Assembly: GCA_964275585.1 (NCBI GenBank)
Contig: CAXYCJ010000002.1
Coordinates: forward strand, 33,154 to 97,153
Origin: D2472 sp964275585
Lineage (GTDB): Bacteria > Pseudomonadota > Gammaproteobacteria > Magnimaribacterales > D2472
Reading direction: 5' to 3'
Length of the DNA: 64,000 bases
Shown here: positions 1-8,788 of the stretch, one piece after another
How the letters are laid out: each line of letters starts with the position of its first letter
Position numbering within the stretch: the first letter of the stretch is position 1
The notes under the pieces: model-generated
Databases searched by the model: none
Told to the model about the DNA's origin: nothing
What the model saw: only the letters and a program-made list of their open reading frames with translations
Program-made: the position numbers and the translations under genes

Positions 1-1742
1 TTTCTTATTATGATTATTATCAGCCTGAGGCATATGTGCCAACCTCTGATACTTATATAGCCAAAGACGCCTCAATAAATGAGCATATTGAGCAAATGCG
101 ACTTTCTGCAACTAAAGCGCTGCTCGAAAGAAACGATACAATTGTTGTTGCGACGGTTTCTGCTATTTATGGTCTTGGAGCCCCAGAATCCTATTTAAAT
201 ATGATTCTGCACTTGGATCGAGGAGAGGTTATTGACCAGCGTGCTATTCTTCGACGGCTCTCTGCGATGCAGTACACGCGAAATGATATTGATTTTCGAC
301 GAGCAACTTTTAGGGTTCGTGGTGATGTCATTGATATTTACCCAGCAGACTCAGAAAGAGACGCTTTAAGAATTGAGTTATTTGGAGATGAAATAGAGCG
401 CTTGCTTTGGATTGATCCTCTTAATGGGGAGGTTATTCAAGACATTCCCAGAGCCACTATATATCCCAAAACTCACTATGTTACTCCCAAAGAAACAGTT
501 TTAGGGTGCTTGAAAGAAGTCAGGGCAGAGCTCAAGGATCGACTTATTTATTTAAAAGAGAACGATAAGTTAGTTGAGGCACAACGGCTCCAAGAGCGAA
601 CCACCTATGATCTTGAGATGATGCAGGAGCTCGGTTATTGCCAAGGAATAGAGAATTACTCTCGCTATCTTTCGGGCAGAGATGTTGGTGAACCGCCACC
701 ATGTCTATTTGATTATTTGCCAAAAAATGCAATTGTTTTTATGGATGAATCTCATGTATCGGTTCCTCAGATTGGAGGTATGTACAAGGGCGACCGTTCA
801 AGAAAAGAAACTTTAGTAGATTATGGATTCAGATTACCTTCTGCTCTAGATAATCGCCCACTGAGATTTGAAGAATGGGAAGAAGTCACCCCTCAAAAAA
901 TTTATGTTTCAGCCACTCCAAGTAAATATGAAGCAGAGCATTCTGACAACATAGCAGAACTTTTAGTTAGACCCACAGGATTAATTGATCCGGAGATAGA
1001 GATTAGACCAGCAACCTCTCAGATTGATGATGTGATGGGCGAATGTAATGAGAGAGCAGCATTACAAGAAAGAGTTCTCATTACCACATTAACTAAACGT
1101 ATGGCAGAGGATCTTACAGATTATTTAGAGGAAAATGGTATTCGAACCAGGTACATGCATTCCGATGTTGACACTGTAGAGAGAACAGAAATTATAAGAG
1201 ATTTAAGATTGGGTAATTTTGATGTGCTGGTTGGCATTAATTTATTAAGAGAAGGTTTAGATATTCCTGAGGTTTCATTGGTGGCTATTCTTGATGCAGA
1301 TAAAGAAGGCTTTCTAAGATCAGAAGTTACTATTATTCAGACTGTTGGCAGGGCTGCAAGAAATATTAGAGGGCGGGCTATTTTATATGGAGACAAAGTC
1401 ACAGGATCCATGCAAAGAGCGATAGATGAAATGTCGCGTCGGCGCGAAATTCAAATTGCATACAACAAAAAACATAACATCATACCAACGTCTATTATCA
1501 AAGATGTAAAAGATATAATGGAAGGCGCTAGAGTTACTAAGAAATCTAAAAAAACTAAACCAAAGTATTTTGAAGAGGATCTACCCTTTAAAATTGAAGC
1601 AGACGGCCCAGATAAAATCTCTAGCTCAATCACGAAGCTTGAAGAACAAATGTATGTTTATGCCAAACAAACAGAGTATGAAAAGGCTGCATTCTGCAGA
1701 GATCAAATAAAAAATTTAAAGTGGCAGCTTATTAATTCTTAA
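1..1742 (+). CDS. uvrB: UvrABC excision nuclease subunit B (5' end outside window)
   Basis: UvrB is the damage-verifying ATPase of nucleotide excision repair, loaded by UvrA and then recruiting UvrC. The reading frame is open from base 3, where it reads SYYDYYQPEAYVP, the beta-hairpin region near residue 95 of E. coli UvrB. The GTG at 36 is an internal valine codon of that motif and not the start, so roughly the first 90 residues including Walker A lie upstream of the window. Visible are DESHVSVPQIGGMY, the helicase motif V region (GINLLREGLDIPE), motif VI (QTVGRAARN) and a C-terminal UVR motif (EEQMYVYAKQTEYEKAAFCRDQI in pattern) that contacts UvrC. The gene ends ten bases before the convergent lytic transglycosylase gene. 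Identity is certain; only completeness is limited. Confidence 0.98.
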   Translation, partial: SYYDYYQPEAYVPTSDTYIAKDASINEHIEQMRLSATKALLERNDTIVVATVSAIYGLGAPESYLNMILHLDRGEVIDQRAILRRLSAMQYTRNDIDFRRATFRVRGDVIDIYPADSERDALRIELFGDEIERLLWIDPLNGEVIQDIPRATIYPKTHYVTPKETVLGCLKEVRAELKDRLIYLKENDKLVEAQRLQERTTYDLEMMQELGYCQGIENYSRYLSGRDVGEPPPCLFDYLPKNAIVFMDESHVSVPQIGGMYKGDRSRKETLVDYGFRLPSALDNRPLRFEEWEEVTPQKIYVSATPSKYEAEHSDNIAELLVRPTGLIDPEIEIRPATSQIDDVMGECNERAALQERVLITTLTKRMAEDLTDYLEENGIRTRYMHSDVDTVERTEIIRDLRLGNFDVLVGINLLREGLDIPEVSLVAILDADKEGFLRSEVTIIQTVGRAARNIRGRAILYGDKVTGSMQRAIDEMSRRREIQIAYNKKHNIIPTSIIKDVKDIMEGARVTKKSKKTKPKYFEEDLPFKIEADGPDKISSSITKLEEQMYVYAKQTEYEKAAFCRDQIKNLKWQLINS

Positions 1743-1752
1743 TAAAAAAAAA

Positions 1753-2466
1753 TTAAGTACAATTCTGACCTAGTAATAAATAGTAGTAATCTCTCACTCT
1801 TTCTACAAAATCAACCGTTTGCTGCCCCCTAGAGTAGCCTTCTGTATCCATTGAGGATTTTCGACCGATTAAATGCTCTTCTAGCTCTAACCAAGTCACC
1901 TTTGCGGGATTTCTATTTAGTTCAGCAATTGCATTGTTCACATTTGTCATTCCTAAATTATAGGCAGCCAAGATAAAAGCAATTTTATCTCCCGAAGAAG
2001 TTCCATATGCAACTATTTTTTCTAGCTCTGAAAGATATTGAGCGCCACCGTAAATACTTTGAATTGGATCCAGTCGATTAGTTACCCCCACTGATGCTGC
2101 TGTCGGAAGAGTCAGCATCATCATTCCTTTAACCTGAGTAGCAGATCGCGCTTTTGGATTCCATTGTGATTCTTGAAAGGCTACAGATGCAAGGAGCTCC
2201 CACTCAAGCCCAAAAGTTTCCGCAGCTTCAATAAAATCATCTTTATATTTTAGAAACCTTGTTTTTGATAATTCATCGAATTTCTGTTTTTCAAAATTGC
2301 TAAGACGAGAGAATGCATATAATTTTTCACTCATAATATTGCAGTAAACAGAAACGGGTGTTTCTATTGGATCTTTTGTACATCCAAGCAGAGCAACGAA
2401 TATACCTATGAGTATTAAGTTTTTTGTAAGGAATTTCACAGTTTTTATTTTTTTAATTTTAAACAT
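1753..2466 (-). CDS. Lipoprotein lytic transglycosylase (MltF C-terminal-like)
   Basis: This is a predicted membrane-anchored peptidoglycan lytic transglycosylase of the SLT/GEWL fold. The N-terminus has a basic stretch, a hydrophobic segment and a lipobox ending LLGC, so it should be a lipoprotein. The catalytic domain follows directly, with the ES motif in VAFQESQWNP (Glu is the expected catalytic acid), VKGMMMLTLPTAASVGV and AYNLG near the end. Full MltF proteins are about twice as long and carry a solute-binding-like domain first; that domain is absent here. I chose the ATG at 2466 because the longer frame begins with an unlikely TTG, but the Shine-Dalgarno AAGG is very close to this ATG. 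It is divergent from purL. Confidence 0.85.
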   Translation of the reverse strand: MFKIKKIKTVKFLTKNLILIGIFVALLGCTKDPIETPVSVYCNIMSEKLYAFSRLSNFEKQKFDELSKTRFLKYKDDFIEAAETFGLEWELLASVAFQESQWNPKARSATQVKGMMMLTLPTAASVGVTNRLDPIQSIYGGAQYLSELEKIVAYGTSSGDKIAFILAAYNLGMTNVNNAIAELNRNPAKVTWLELEEHLIGRKSSMDTEGYSRGQQTVDFVERVRDYYYLLLGQNCT

Positions 2467-2505
2467 CCTTATAATTAACCATAACAATATTTTACTAGAG
2501 AGCTA

Positions 2506-5500
2506 GTGTCAAAAAATTTAAACTTGCTTCTTCAAGGCTCCTCAAGTTTTTCGCCGTCTAAAATTTCTCTGCAAAATGCTCAGCTCAATGAAATCAATGG
2601 TTTAAGTAGCTTAAAGCTTAGCTGTATAGAATATTATTCAGTAACCATGGAACAGGAATTTTCCAGCCACTCAAAATTATTTGAACTACTGAATGCACAA
2701 AATCAATCAAAAATTCCTCAATTTTTAGTTGGTCCAAGGGCGGGAACGATTAGCCCCTGGTCCTCTAAAACAACAGAGATTATTGTAAATGTTGGAATTA
2801 AGGGCATTTTTGGTATTGAACGATATTTTGGATATTTTGTTGAAGGGGCTAGTGAGATACACGAACTTATGGTTACAAATCTTTTTGATCGCATGACTCA
2901 GGAAATTTTTTATCATCAAGATAATTTACCAAATTTAGATATCGCACATACAAGACGACCTTTAAATTTTATTAATATTTCTACTGCTCCCAAAGAAGCA
3001 TTAAACAAGGCTAATTTAGATTTGGGTCTTGCACTTTCTCAGGATGAGATTGATTACTTAGATAACTTTTATTCTCCTGTTAACCGCAATCCTACTGATG
3101 CTGAATTGATGATGTTTGCGCAAGCAAATTCAGAGCATTGCCGACATAAAATCTTTAATGCATCCTGGATTATAGATTCAGTTCGGCAAGATGAATCTCT
3201 TTTTGATCTTATTAAAAAAACAAGCAAAGGAAATAAACCTGATCTTATTTCAGCATACAAAGATAATGCTGCGGTAATAGCTGGAGATGAAGTTAGCACT
3301 TTAAATAGAGGTATAGACAATCAATATAGTTTTGCAATAGAAAGTATTAACTCAACATTAAAAGTTGAGACTCACAACCATCCAACTGGTATTTCTCCTT
3401 TTCCTGGAGCTGCCACTGGTTCTGGAGGAGAAATAAGAGATGAAGGAGCTACTGGAACAGGAGCAAAGCCAAAAATAGGATTGGTTGGGTTTAATGTTTC
3501 AAACCTGAGGTTAGAAAAGTTTCCTCGAGTATGGGAGGAGCCAGCCCACAGGCCTGAAAGAATTGCTAGCCCTCTTCAAATAATGACTGAGGGACCAATT
3601 GGTGCAGCAGCATTTAATAATGAATTTGGAAGACCTTGCACTTTGGGTTATTTCAGAGTTTACGAAGGATCTTTTCAGGATAATAAAACTCATGGATATC
3701 ATAAACCCATCATGCTTGCAGGCGGTTTGGGCGAAATAAAAAATAGAAATAGTTTAAAAAATTCTATACGAGCAGGTGACCTTGTGGTGGTATTGGGCGG
3801 ACCTTCAATGTTAATTGGACTAGGCGGTGGAGCTGCTTCATCTATGGCCTCAGGAGAAAGCGATGAAGACCTTGACTTTGCTTCAGTGCAAAGAGAAAAC
3901 GCTGAAATGGAAAGAAGGTGTCAGGAAGTAATCAATCAATGTGCATTTGAATCTCCCAACATTATTGAGTTCATTCATGATGTAGGTGCAGGAGGTCTAT
4001 CAAATGCAATTCCAGAACTGGCTAAAGATTGCAATCTTGGCGTTAAGGTTGATTTAAGTCTAATACCTGTAGCTGATACCAGCCTTTCACCAATGGAGGT
4101 TTGGTCTAATGAATCCCAAGAAAGATACGTTTTAGCCATTACACCAGATAACAAAGAAATTTTTGAAAGCATTTGCCGAAGAGAAAGATGTCCAATGGCC
4201 TTTGTTGGCGAGACCACTAATTCCGATGCAGTTGAAGTTTATGATTCTGAGAGAGATGAGTATCCAGTTCAGGTGCCCTTATCTATGCTCTTTGGTGAAT
4301 TACCTATTAGAGATATGGAAGTGACCAATCCATCAATACAACTAAAAGAAGAAGTTAAGAATTTTGATTTAGACATATCAAGTGCAATTCACAGAGTTTT
4401 ATCTCATCCATCGGTTGCCTCCAAATCTTTTTTAATAACCATTGGCGACAGAACAGTGGGAGGTTTGGTTGCGAGGGATCAACTTGTAGGACGATATCAA
4501 GTGCCATCATCAAACTATTCCATGTCCTCAATGTCTTTTCTATCCAACCAAGGCGAGGCTTTATCCATTGGTGAAAAGCCTACTATAGCTCTACAAAATC
4601 CAGCTGCTTCATTAAGAATGGCACTAGCAGAAGCATTAATGAATATTATTTCAGTGCCCATTGATGGCATAGATCGAGTCAGACTTTCTGCTAATTGGAT
4701 GGCAGCATGCGGTGAAGAAGCAGATGATTATTCTTTAAGACTTGGTGTTGAAGCACTCTCTTCTATGTGTATTCAGCTTGGTATTGCTGTGCCGGTTGGC
4801 AAAGATTCACTCTCTATGAGAACCCAATGGTCTGAAAATAATAAAGATTTTGAGATTAAAAGCCCTCTCTCAGGAATCATTTCTGCAATGGCTCCGGTGC
4901 CAGATGTTACGAATGCAATTACAACTGAATTAAGCTCCGAAGGCTCAACAAATTTTTACCATCTCAGGTTAGGTGATTACCAGAGACTTGGAGGGTCTAT
5001 TTTTGAGGAAGTGACATCTTCACATTGCCCTGGAACCCCTGATGTTGAAAATATTGATGCATTTAAAAATATGTTTGATTGCATCCAACAGCTCATCAAA
5101 CATAAGTGGATTACTTCCTTGCATGATATTTCTGATGGAGGCTTGCTTACAACTATAGCTGAATTTGCTTTTACCAATAAAATTGGTATCAAAATCTCAA
5201 TGTGTAAAAATCAACAGACCAAAGAAAGTATTTTTGAAGATTTATTTTCAGAAGAGATTGGTGTGGTCATTCAATTGCATGCTCAATTTGAAGAAAAAGC
5301 ATTGAAAGCTCTCAAAGCCAGCAATATCAATTTTTCTTTGTGCGCAACCCAAGATATTTTACCTCAGATTACAATTGTTCAAGCCGACAATGTACTCTTC
5401 CAAGAATCTATTACTTCTCTAGAAAAAATTTGGTCTGAAACCTCCTTAGCTATTAAATCTATTAGAGACAACCCAGATAGCGCAATGCAGGAGTATAGCC

Positions 5501-6363
5501 TAATTGATGAATTTGAGAGCGCAGGGCTTGTTGCTAAAGATCAGTTTAAATTCTCTTCAAAACTTCCTATCTTTCATTCAAACATCAAGCCAAAAATTGC
5601 AATTTTTAGAGAACAAGGAGTTAACGGGCAAAATGAAATGGCAGCAGCATTTATGCTGGCAGGTTTTGATGCTCATGACCTGCACATGCAAGATATCCTT
5701 GATGATTCAAACTTATTATCTAACTTTCAAGGCATTGCTGCTTGTGGCGGTTTTTCCTATGGAGATGTTTTAGGTGCAGGAGGAGGGTGGTCTTCAAGCA
5801 TCAGCTTTAATCCCTCAGTAAGAGACTCTTTTGAAACTTTCTTTAATCGGCCAGAGACTTTTACATTTGGGGTATGTAATGGATGTCAGATGTTATCAAA
5901 TCTAAGGGATTTAATTCCTGGAGCTGCAGATTGGCCTGAATTTTTATGGAATGAATCAGATCAGTTTGAGGCGCGTCTCTCTCAAGTAACTATTGTAAAA
6001 TCTCAATCAGTTCTTCTTCAAGGGATGGAGGGTTGGCAAATCCCTGTAGCTGTTTCTCATGGAGAAGGCAGAGCTTCATTTAGAAAAGGATCTCTAGATC
6101 TTCTTACTTCTAATCAGCAGATTGCTGTTCAATTTACCAATAGTCAGGGAGAGCCTTCAACCAGGTATCCAATAAATCCCAATGGCTCGCCTCTAGGGAT
6201 AACTGGCTTAACATCAAGGGATGGAAGAGCAACCATTATGATGCCGCATCCCGAAAGAGTATTTAGATCTCAGCAGCTCTCATGGAAACCATCATCTTGG
6301 AAAGAGTACTCACCTTGGATGCAAATATTCTTAAATGCCTATCAATTTACAAAAGGCTCCTAA
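2506..6363 (+). CDS. purL: Phosphoribosylformylglycinamidine synthase (FGAM synthetase), large single-chain form
   Basis: PurL catalyses the fourth step of de novo purine synthesis, converting FGAR, glutamine and ATP to FGAM. At 1285 residues it matches the single-chain gammaproteobacterial and eukaryotic type and not the separate PurL/PurQ/PurS type. It shows the synthetase halves (for example KVETHNHPTGISPFPGAATG and HDVGAGGLSNAIPEL) and a C-terminal class I glutamine amidotransferase domain from about residue 1030, with the nucleophile in GVCNGCQML (Cys about 1124) and the His-Glu pair in MMPHPERVF. Translation starts at GTG 2506, preceded by GAGAG at 2496-2500. It is monocistronic in appearance, with convergent Nudix gene downstream. 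Confidence 0.98.
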   Translation: MSKNLNLLLQGSSSFSPSKISLQNAQLNEINGLSSLKLSCIEYYSVTMEQEFSSHSKLFELLNAQNQSKIPQFLVGPRAGTISPWSSKTTEIIVNVGIKGIFGIERYFGYFVEGASEIHELMVTNLFDRMTQEIFYHQDNLPNLDIAHTRRPLNFINISTAPKEALNKANLDLGLALSQDEIDYLDNFYSPVNRNPTDAELMMFAQANSEHCRHKIFNASWIIDSVRQDESLFDLIKKTSKGNKPDLISAYKDNAAVIAGDEVSTLNRGIDNQYSFAIESINSTLKVETHNHPTGISPFPGAATGSGGEIRDEGATGTGAKPKIGLVGFNVSNLRLEKFPRVWEEPAHRPERIASPLQIMTEGPIGAAAFNNEFGRPCTLGYFRVYEGSFQDNKTHGYHKPIMLAGGLGEIKNRNSLKNSIRAGDLVVVLGGPSMLIGLGGGAASSMASGESDEDLDFASVQRENAEMERRCQEVINQCAFESPNIIEFIHDVGAGGLSNAIPELAKDCNLGVKVDLSLIPVADTSLSPMEVWSNESQERYVLAITPDNKEIFESICRRERCPMAFVGETTNSDAVEVYDSERDEYPVQVPLSMLFGELPIRDMEVTNPSIQLKEEVKNFDLDISSAIHRVLSHPSVASKSFLITIGDRTVGGLVARDQLVGRYQVPSSNYSMSSMSFLSNQGEALSIGEKPTIALQNPAASLRMALAEALMNIISVPIDGIDRVRLSANWMAACGEEADDYSLRLGVEALSSMCIQLGIAVPVGKDSLSMRTQWSENNKDFEIKSPLSGIISAMAPVPDVTNAITTELSSEGSTNFYHLRLGDYQRLGGSIFEEVTSSHCPGTPDVENIDAFKNMFDCIQQLIKHKWITSLHDISDGGLLTTIAEFAFTNKIGIKISMCKNQQTKESIFEDLFSEEIGVVIQLHAQFEEKALKALKASNINFSLCATQDILPQITIVQADNVLFQESITSLEKIWSETSLAIKSIRDNPDSAMQEYSLIDEFESAGLVAKDQFKFSSKLPIFHSNIKPKIAIFREQGVNGQNEMAAAFMLAGFDAHDLHMQDILDDSNLLSNFQGIAACGGFSYGDVLGAGGGWSSSISFNPSVRDSFETFFNRPETFTFGVCNGCQMLSNLRDLIPGAADWPEFLWNESDQFEARLSQVTIVKSQSVLLQGMEGWQIPVAVSHGEGRASFRKGSLDLLTSNQQIAVQFTNSQGEPSTRYPINPNGSPLGITGLTSRDGRATIMMPHPERVFRSQQLSWKPSSWKEYSPWMQIFLNAYQFTKGS

Positions 6364-6376
6364 GTTTTTTTCTTAA

Positions 6377-6913
6377 TTACCAGAGCTTAATTGCCTCCTC
6401 TTTAAAAGGAAAAGTATTTTTTTTTCTATCTTCAAAATAGTACTCTAGTGTTTTAGTGACTGTTGGGAAAGCCATTTGATCCCAAGGGATGCTCTGCTCA
6501 TCAAACAATTCAACAGCAGTGCTTTCTGGAGTAGGGCCAAATTTTTCATTATTTAAATCAGCCAAGTAAAAGAAATGAACCTGGCTAATATGAGTTAAAC
6601 TGAAAGCAGTGTATGGTGAAATAATTTTAGGTGTTGCCTGTGTTTCTTCTTTTGTCTCTCTTAAAGCACCTTCTTGGAGAGTCTCAGCATTTTCCATAAA
6701 ACCAGCAGGAAGCGTCCAAAACCCAAAGCGAGGCTCAATATTTCTCTTGCATAACAACACTTGATCACCTCTAACACACAAAGTCCCAACAATGATATTT
6801 GGGTTGGTGTAGAAAATTGAGTCACAAGCTGAGCAACAGTATCGCTTTAGATTATCATCGGCGGGAATTTCAAATTCGATTTTATCGCTGCCGCATTTTG
6901 AACAATATCTCAA
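6377..6913 (-). CDS. Nudix hydrolase with N-terminal zinc ribbon
   Basis: The protein starts with a four-cysteine zinc ribbon (YCSKCG and CCSACD), followed by a Nudix domain. The Nudix box reads GFMENAETLQEGALRETKEE, matching GX5EX7REUXEE, so it should bind Mg and hydrolyse a nucleoside diphosphate-linked substrate. The ribbon-plus-Nudix layout resembles a family of about 180 residue proteins related to the NudC-type ADP-ribose or NADH pyrophosphatases, but at 178 residues it is shorter than NudC and I do not see the SQPWPFPXS NADH motif. The substrate is therefore open. It is divergent from a second, unrelated Nudix gene 51 bases away. Confidence 0.85.
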   Translation of the reverse strand: MRYCSKCGSDKIEFEIPADDNLKRYCCSACDSIFYTNPNIIVGTLCVRGDQVLLCKRNIEPRFGFWTLPAGFMENAETLQEGALRETKEETQATPKIISPYTAFSLTHISQVHFFYLADLNNEKFGPTPESTAVELFDEQSIPWDQMAFPTVTKTLEYYFEDRKKNTFPFKEEAIKLW

Positions 6914-6964
6914 AAGTGCTCCTTTCTTAGAGAATTAAATGATGTAAGAAGTTAAACTTACACA

Positions 6965-7552
6965 ATGATTGAAGAGATAGAGTATAAACTAAATTCTAGT
7001 AATCCTGAAAAGCCAAGTGGGAGACCACAGGCCTCTGTCTTAATCGCTATATTGAATTATGGAGAATATATTGAAAGTCCAGAGTTGATATACACTCAAC
7101 GATCACATCACCTCTCAACTCACTCTGGAGAGGTAAGTTTTCCTGGTGGAAAAGCAGAACACGGTGATGCAAATCTATTTGCAACTGCATTAAGGGAGTC
7201 AAATGAAGAAATGAATTTAAGGGGCGAAGACGTAACTGAGCTCGGCAAATTAGATTATTTGATTTCTCGTCATAAAATTGAAGTTAACCCTTTTGTAGCA
7301 TCAGTTAATCAACCTCAAAACCTTGAACCAAATGAGGAGATTCAACAAATTTTTACTGTGCCAATTAGCTTTCTTTTGGATCAAAAAAATATTGAACGAG
7401 AAACTATTGAGAGGCAAGGTCTAGTTTGGCAGGTTCCTATATGGAGATACAACAATCAAAAAATCTGGGGCTTGACAGCCATCATAACTGTAAACTTTTT
7501 AAATCTTTGTTTTGATGCGAACATAGAGATACTAGAAGGGTCAAATACATGA
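6965..7552 (+). CDS. nudL: NudL-type CoA pyrophosphatase (Nudix)
   Basis: The sequence YTQRSHHLSTHSGEVSFPGGK followed by a Nudix box with ALRESNEEM is characteristic of the NudL/YeaB and peroxisomal NUDT7 group, which cleave CoA and acyl-CoA to 4'-phosphopantetheine species and 3',5'-ADP. The UPF0035-type signature upstream of the Nudix box (residues about 45-65) is the basis for the call. Length (195 residues) is normal. The stop codon overlaps the ATG of the next gene (ATGA), so this gene probably starts a translationally coupled run through alaS. A CoA housekeeping role is inferred from family membership. Confidence 0.82.
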   Translation: MIEEIEYKLNSSNPEKPSGRPQASVLIAILNYGEYIESPELIYTQRSHHLSTHSGEVSFPGGKAEHGDANLFATALRESNEEMNLRGEDVTELGKLDYLISRHKIEVNPFVASVNQPQNLEPNEEIQQIFTVPISFLLDQKNIERETIERQGLVWQVPIWRYNNQKIWGLTAIITVNFLNLCFDANIEILEGSNT

Positions 7553-8079
7553 TTATTGAGATGGATGGTAAATGCTTAAGTACTGAAAATGAAGATTTTT
7601 GGATTGCACCTGATGCGACAGTGATTGGAGATGTGCAGATGGCTAGAGATTCTAGTATTTGGTTTCATTGCACCGTGCGTGGTGATAATGAACCAATAAT
7701 CTTAGGAGAAGGCACTAATATCCAAGATAATTCAGTAATTCATACTGATCCCGGTTTTGGATGCACTATTGGAAAATTTGTTACTGTTGGTCATATGGCA
7801 ATGTTGCACGGGTGTGAGATTGGTGATGGCACTCTTGTTGGAATTGGCTCGGTTATTCTTAACGGAGCTAAAATTGGTAAGAATTGCATTATTGGTGCCA
7901 AAGCTTTGATCACAGAAGGCATGGAAGTGCCTGATGGTTCTATGGTTCTGGGCATGCCAGGTAAGATTAAAAAAGAACTGTCTGCAGAAGAACAGGCAAT
8001 CCCAACCTTAAATGCACAACACTACATTGAAAACTATAAAAGATACAAAGCTGCTCTGGGAGATGGAAATGCCAGCTAA
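7549..8079 (+). CDS. Gamma-carbonic anhydrase-like left-handed beta-helix protein
   Basis: The protein is built of hexapeptide repeats (IGDV, ILGEGTNIQDNSVIH, IGKFVTVGHMAMLHGCEIGDGTLVGIGSVILNGAKIG) typical of trimeric left-handed beta-helix proteins of the YrdA/CaiE/gamma-CA family. The three metal-binding histidines expected for a gamma-CA site are visible in NSVIHTD and VGHMAMLHGC. Many members have weak or no measured carbonic anhydrase activity, so the function is not settled. It begins four bases inside nudL (ATGA) and its last 11 bases overlap the start chosen for the next gene. MetI at 7549 was preferred over the in-frame Met five codons later because of the overlap. Confidence 0.85.
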   Translation: MIIEMDGKCLSTENEDFWIAPDATVIGDVQMARDSSIWFHCTVRGDNEPIILGEGTNIQDNSVIHTDPGFGCTIGKFVTVGHMAMLHGCEIGDGTLVGIGSVILNGAKIGKNCIIGAKALITEGMEVPDGSMVLGMPGKIKKELSAEEQAIPTLNAQHYIENYKRYKAALGDGNAS

Positions 8080-8788
8080 AGATGTCACTTATTTAGATGG
8101 TTCAGTTGAGTGCATAGGCCATTTATCTATACCTGACTCATCTGATTTAGCTCCCTTGGTCCTTGTTGCCCATACTTGGAAGGGAAGATCTGTTTTTGAG
8201 GATAAAAAGGTGCAAGCTCTAAATGAGCTTGGGTATGCTGCGCTCTCCATAGATATTTATGGAGGCGGAATTAATGGGCAAAGCATCTCAGAGAACCAAG
8301 CGCTAATAGAACCTTTTGTTTCAGATAGACAATTATTCCGCAAACGATTAATTAGTGCAGTGGACTTTGCTAAGACCATCGAAGGAATTGATGCTTCAAA
8401 AATTGCAATGATTGGGTTTTGCTTTGGAGGTCTTGCAGCTATTGAGTTAGCTCGATCAGGTTATGATTTATCAGGATGTGTAAGTTTTCATGGCCTATTA
8501 AACCAATCGAATGAACCTTTTAACCAAGTGAATACCAAATTGCTTGTCCTTCATGGTGATCTAGACCCCATGGTCTCTTCAGAGCAAATACTTGCTTTGC
8601 AAGATGAGATGACAGAATCTCAAGCTGACTGGCAGTTTATTAGCTACGGCAATACGCATCATGCATTTACCAATCCAGAGGCTAACGATGTTGAAATGGG
8701 AACAGTTTATAATCATGATAGTGATAAGCGTTCATGGGTCGCAATGAGTAATTTTTTAGAGGAAGTCTTTAGCAATGCTAACAAGTGA
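8069..8788 (+). CDS. Dienelactone hydrolase family protein
   Basis: An alpha/beta hydrolase of the dienelactone hydrolase family with a cysteine nucleophile in GFCFGG, an Asp in HGDLDPMV and a His in NTHHAFTNP, the expected Cys-Asp-His triad order. The open frame extends upstream to 8012, but that part lies inside the preceding gene and does not resemble the family. The ATG at 8069 has GGGAG at 8058-8062 with six bases spacing and gives the usual start MPAKDVTYLDG. Chlorocatechol degradation is not implied; most proteobacterial homologues in housekeeping contexts have unknown esters as substrates. The gene overlaps alaS by 14 bases. Confidence 0.85.
   Translation: MPAKDVTYLDGSVECIGHLSIPDSSDLAPLVLVAHTWKGRSVFEDKKVQALNELGYAALSIDIYGGGINGQSISENQALIEPFVSDRQLFRKRLISAVDFAKTIEGIDASKIAMIGFCFGGLAAIELARSGYDLSGCVSFHGLLNQSNEPFNQVNTKLLVLHGDLDPMVSSEQILALQDEMTESQADWQFISYGNTHHAFTNPEANDVEMGTVYNHDSDKRSWVAMSNFLEEVFSNANK

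Noticed and set aside
36..38. GTG as a start codon for uvrB.
   Set aside because: It lies inside the conserved DYYQPEAYVP motif, so it is an internal valine codon of a gene cut by the window edge.
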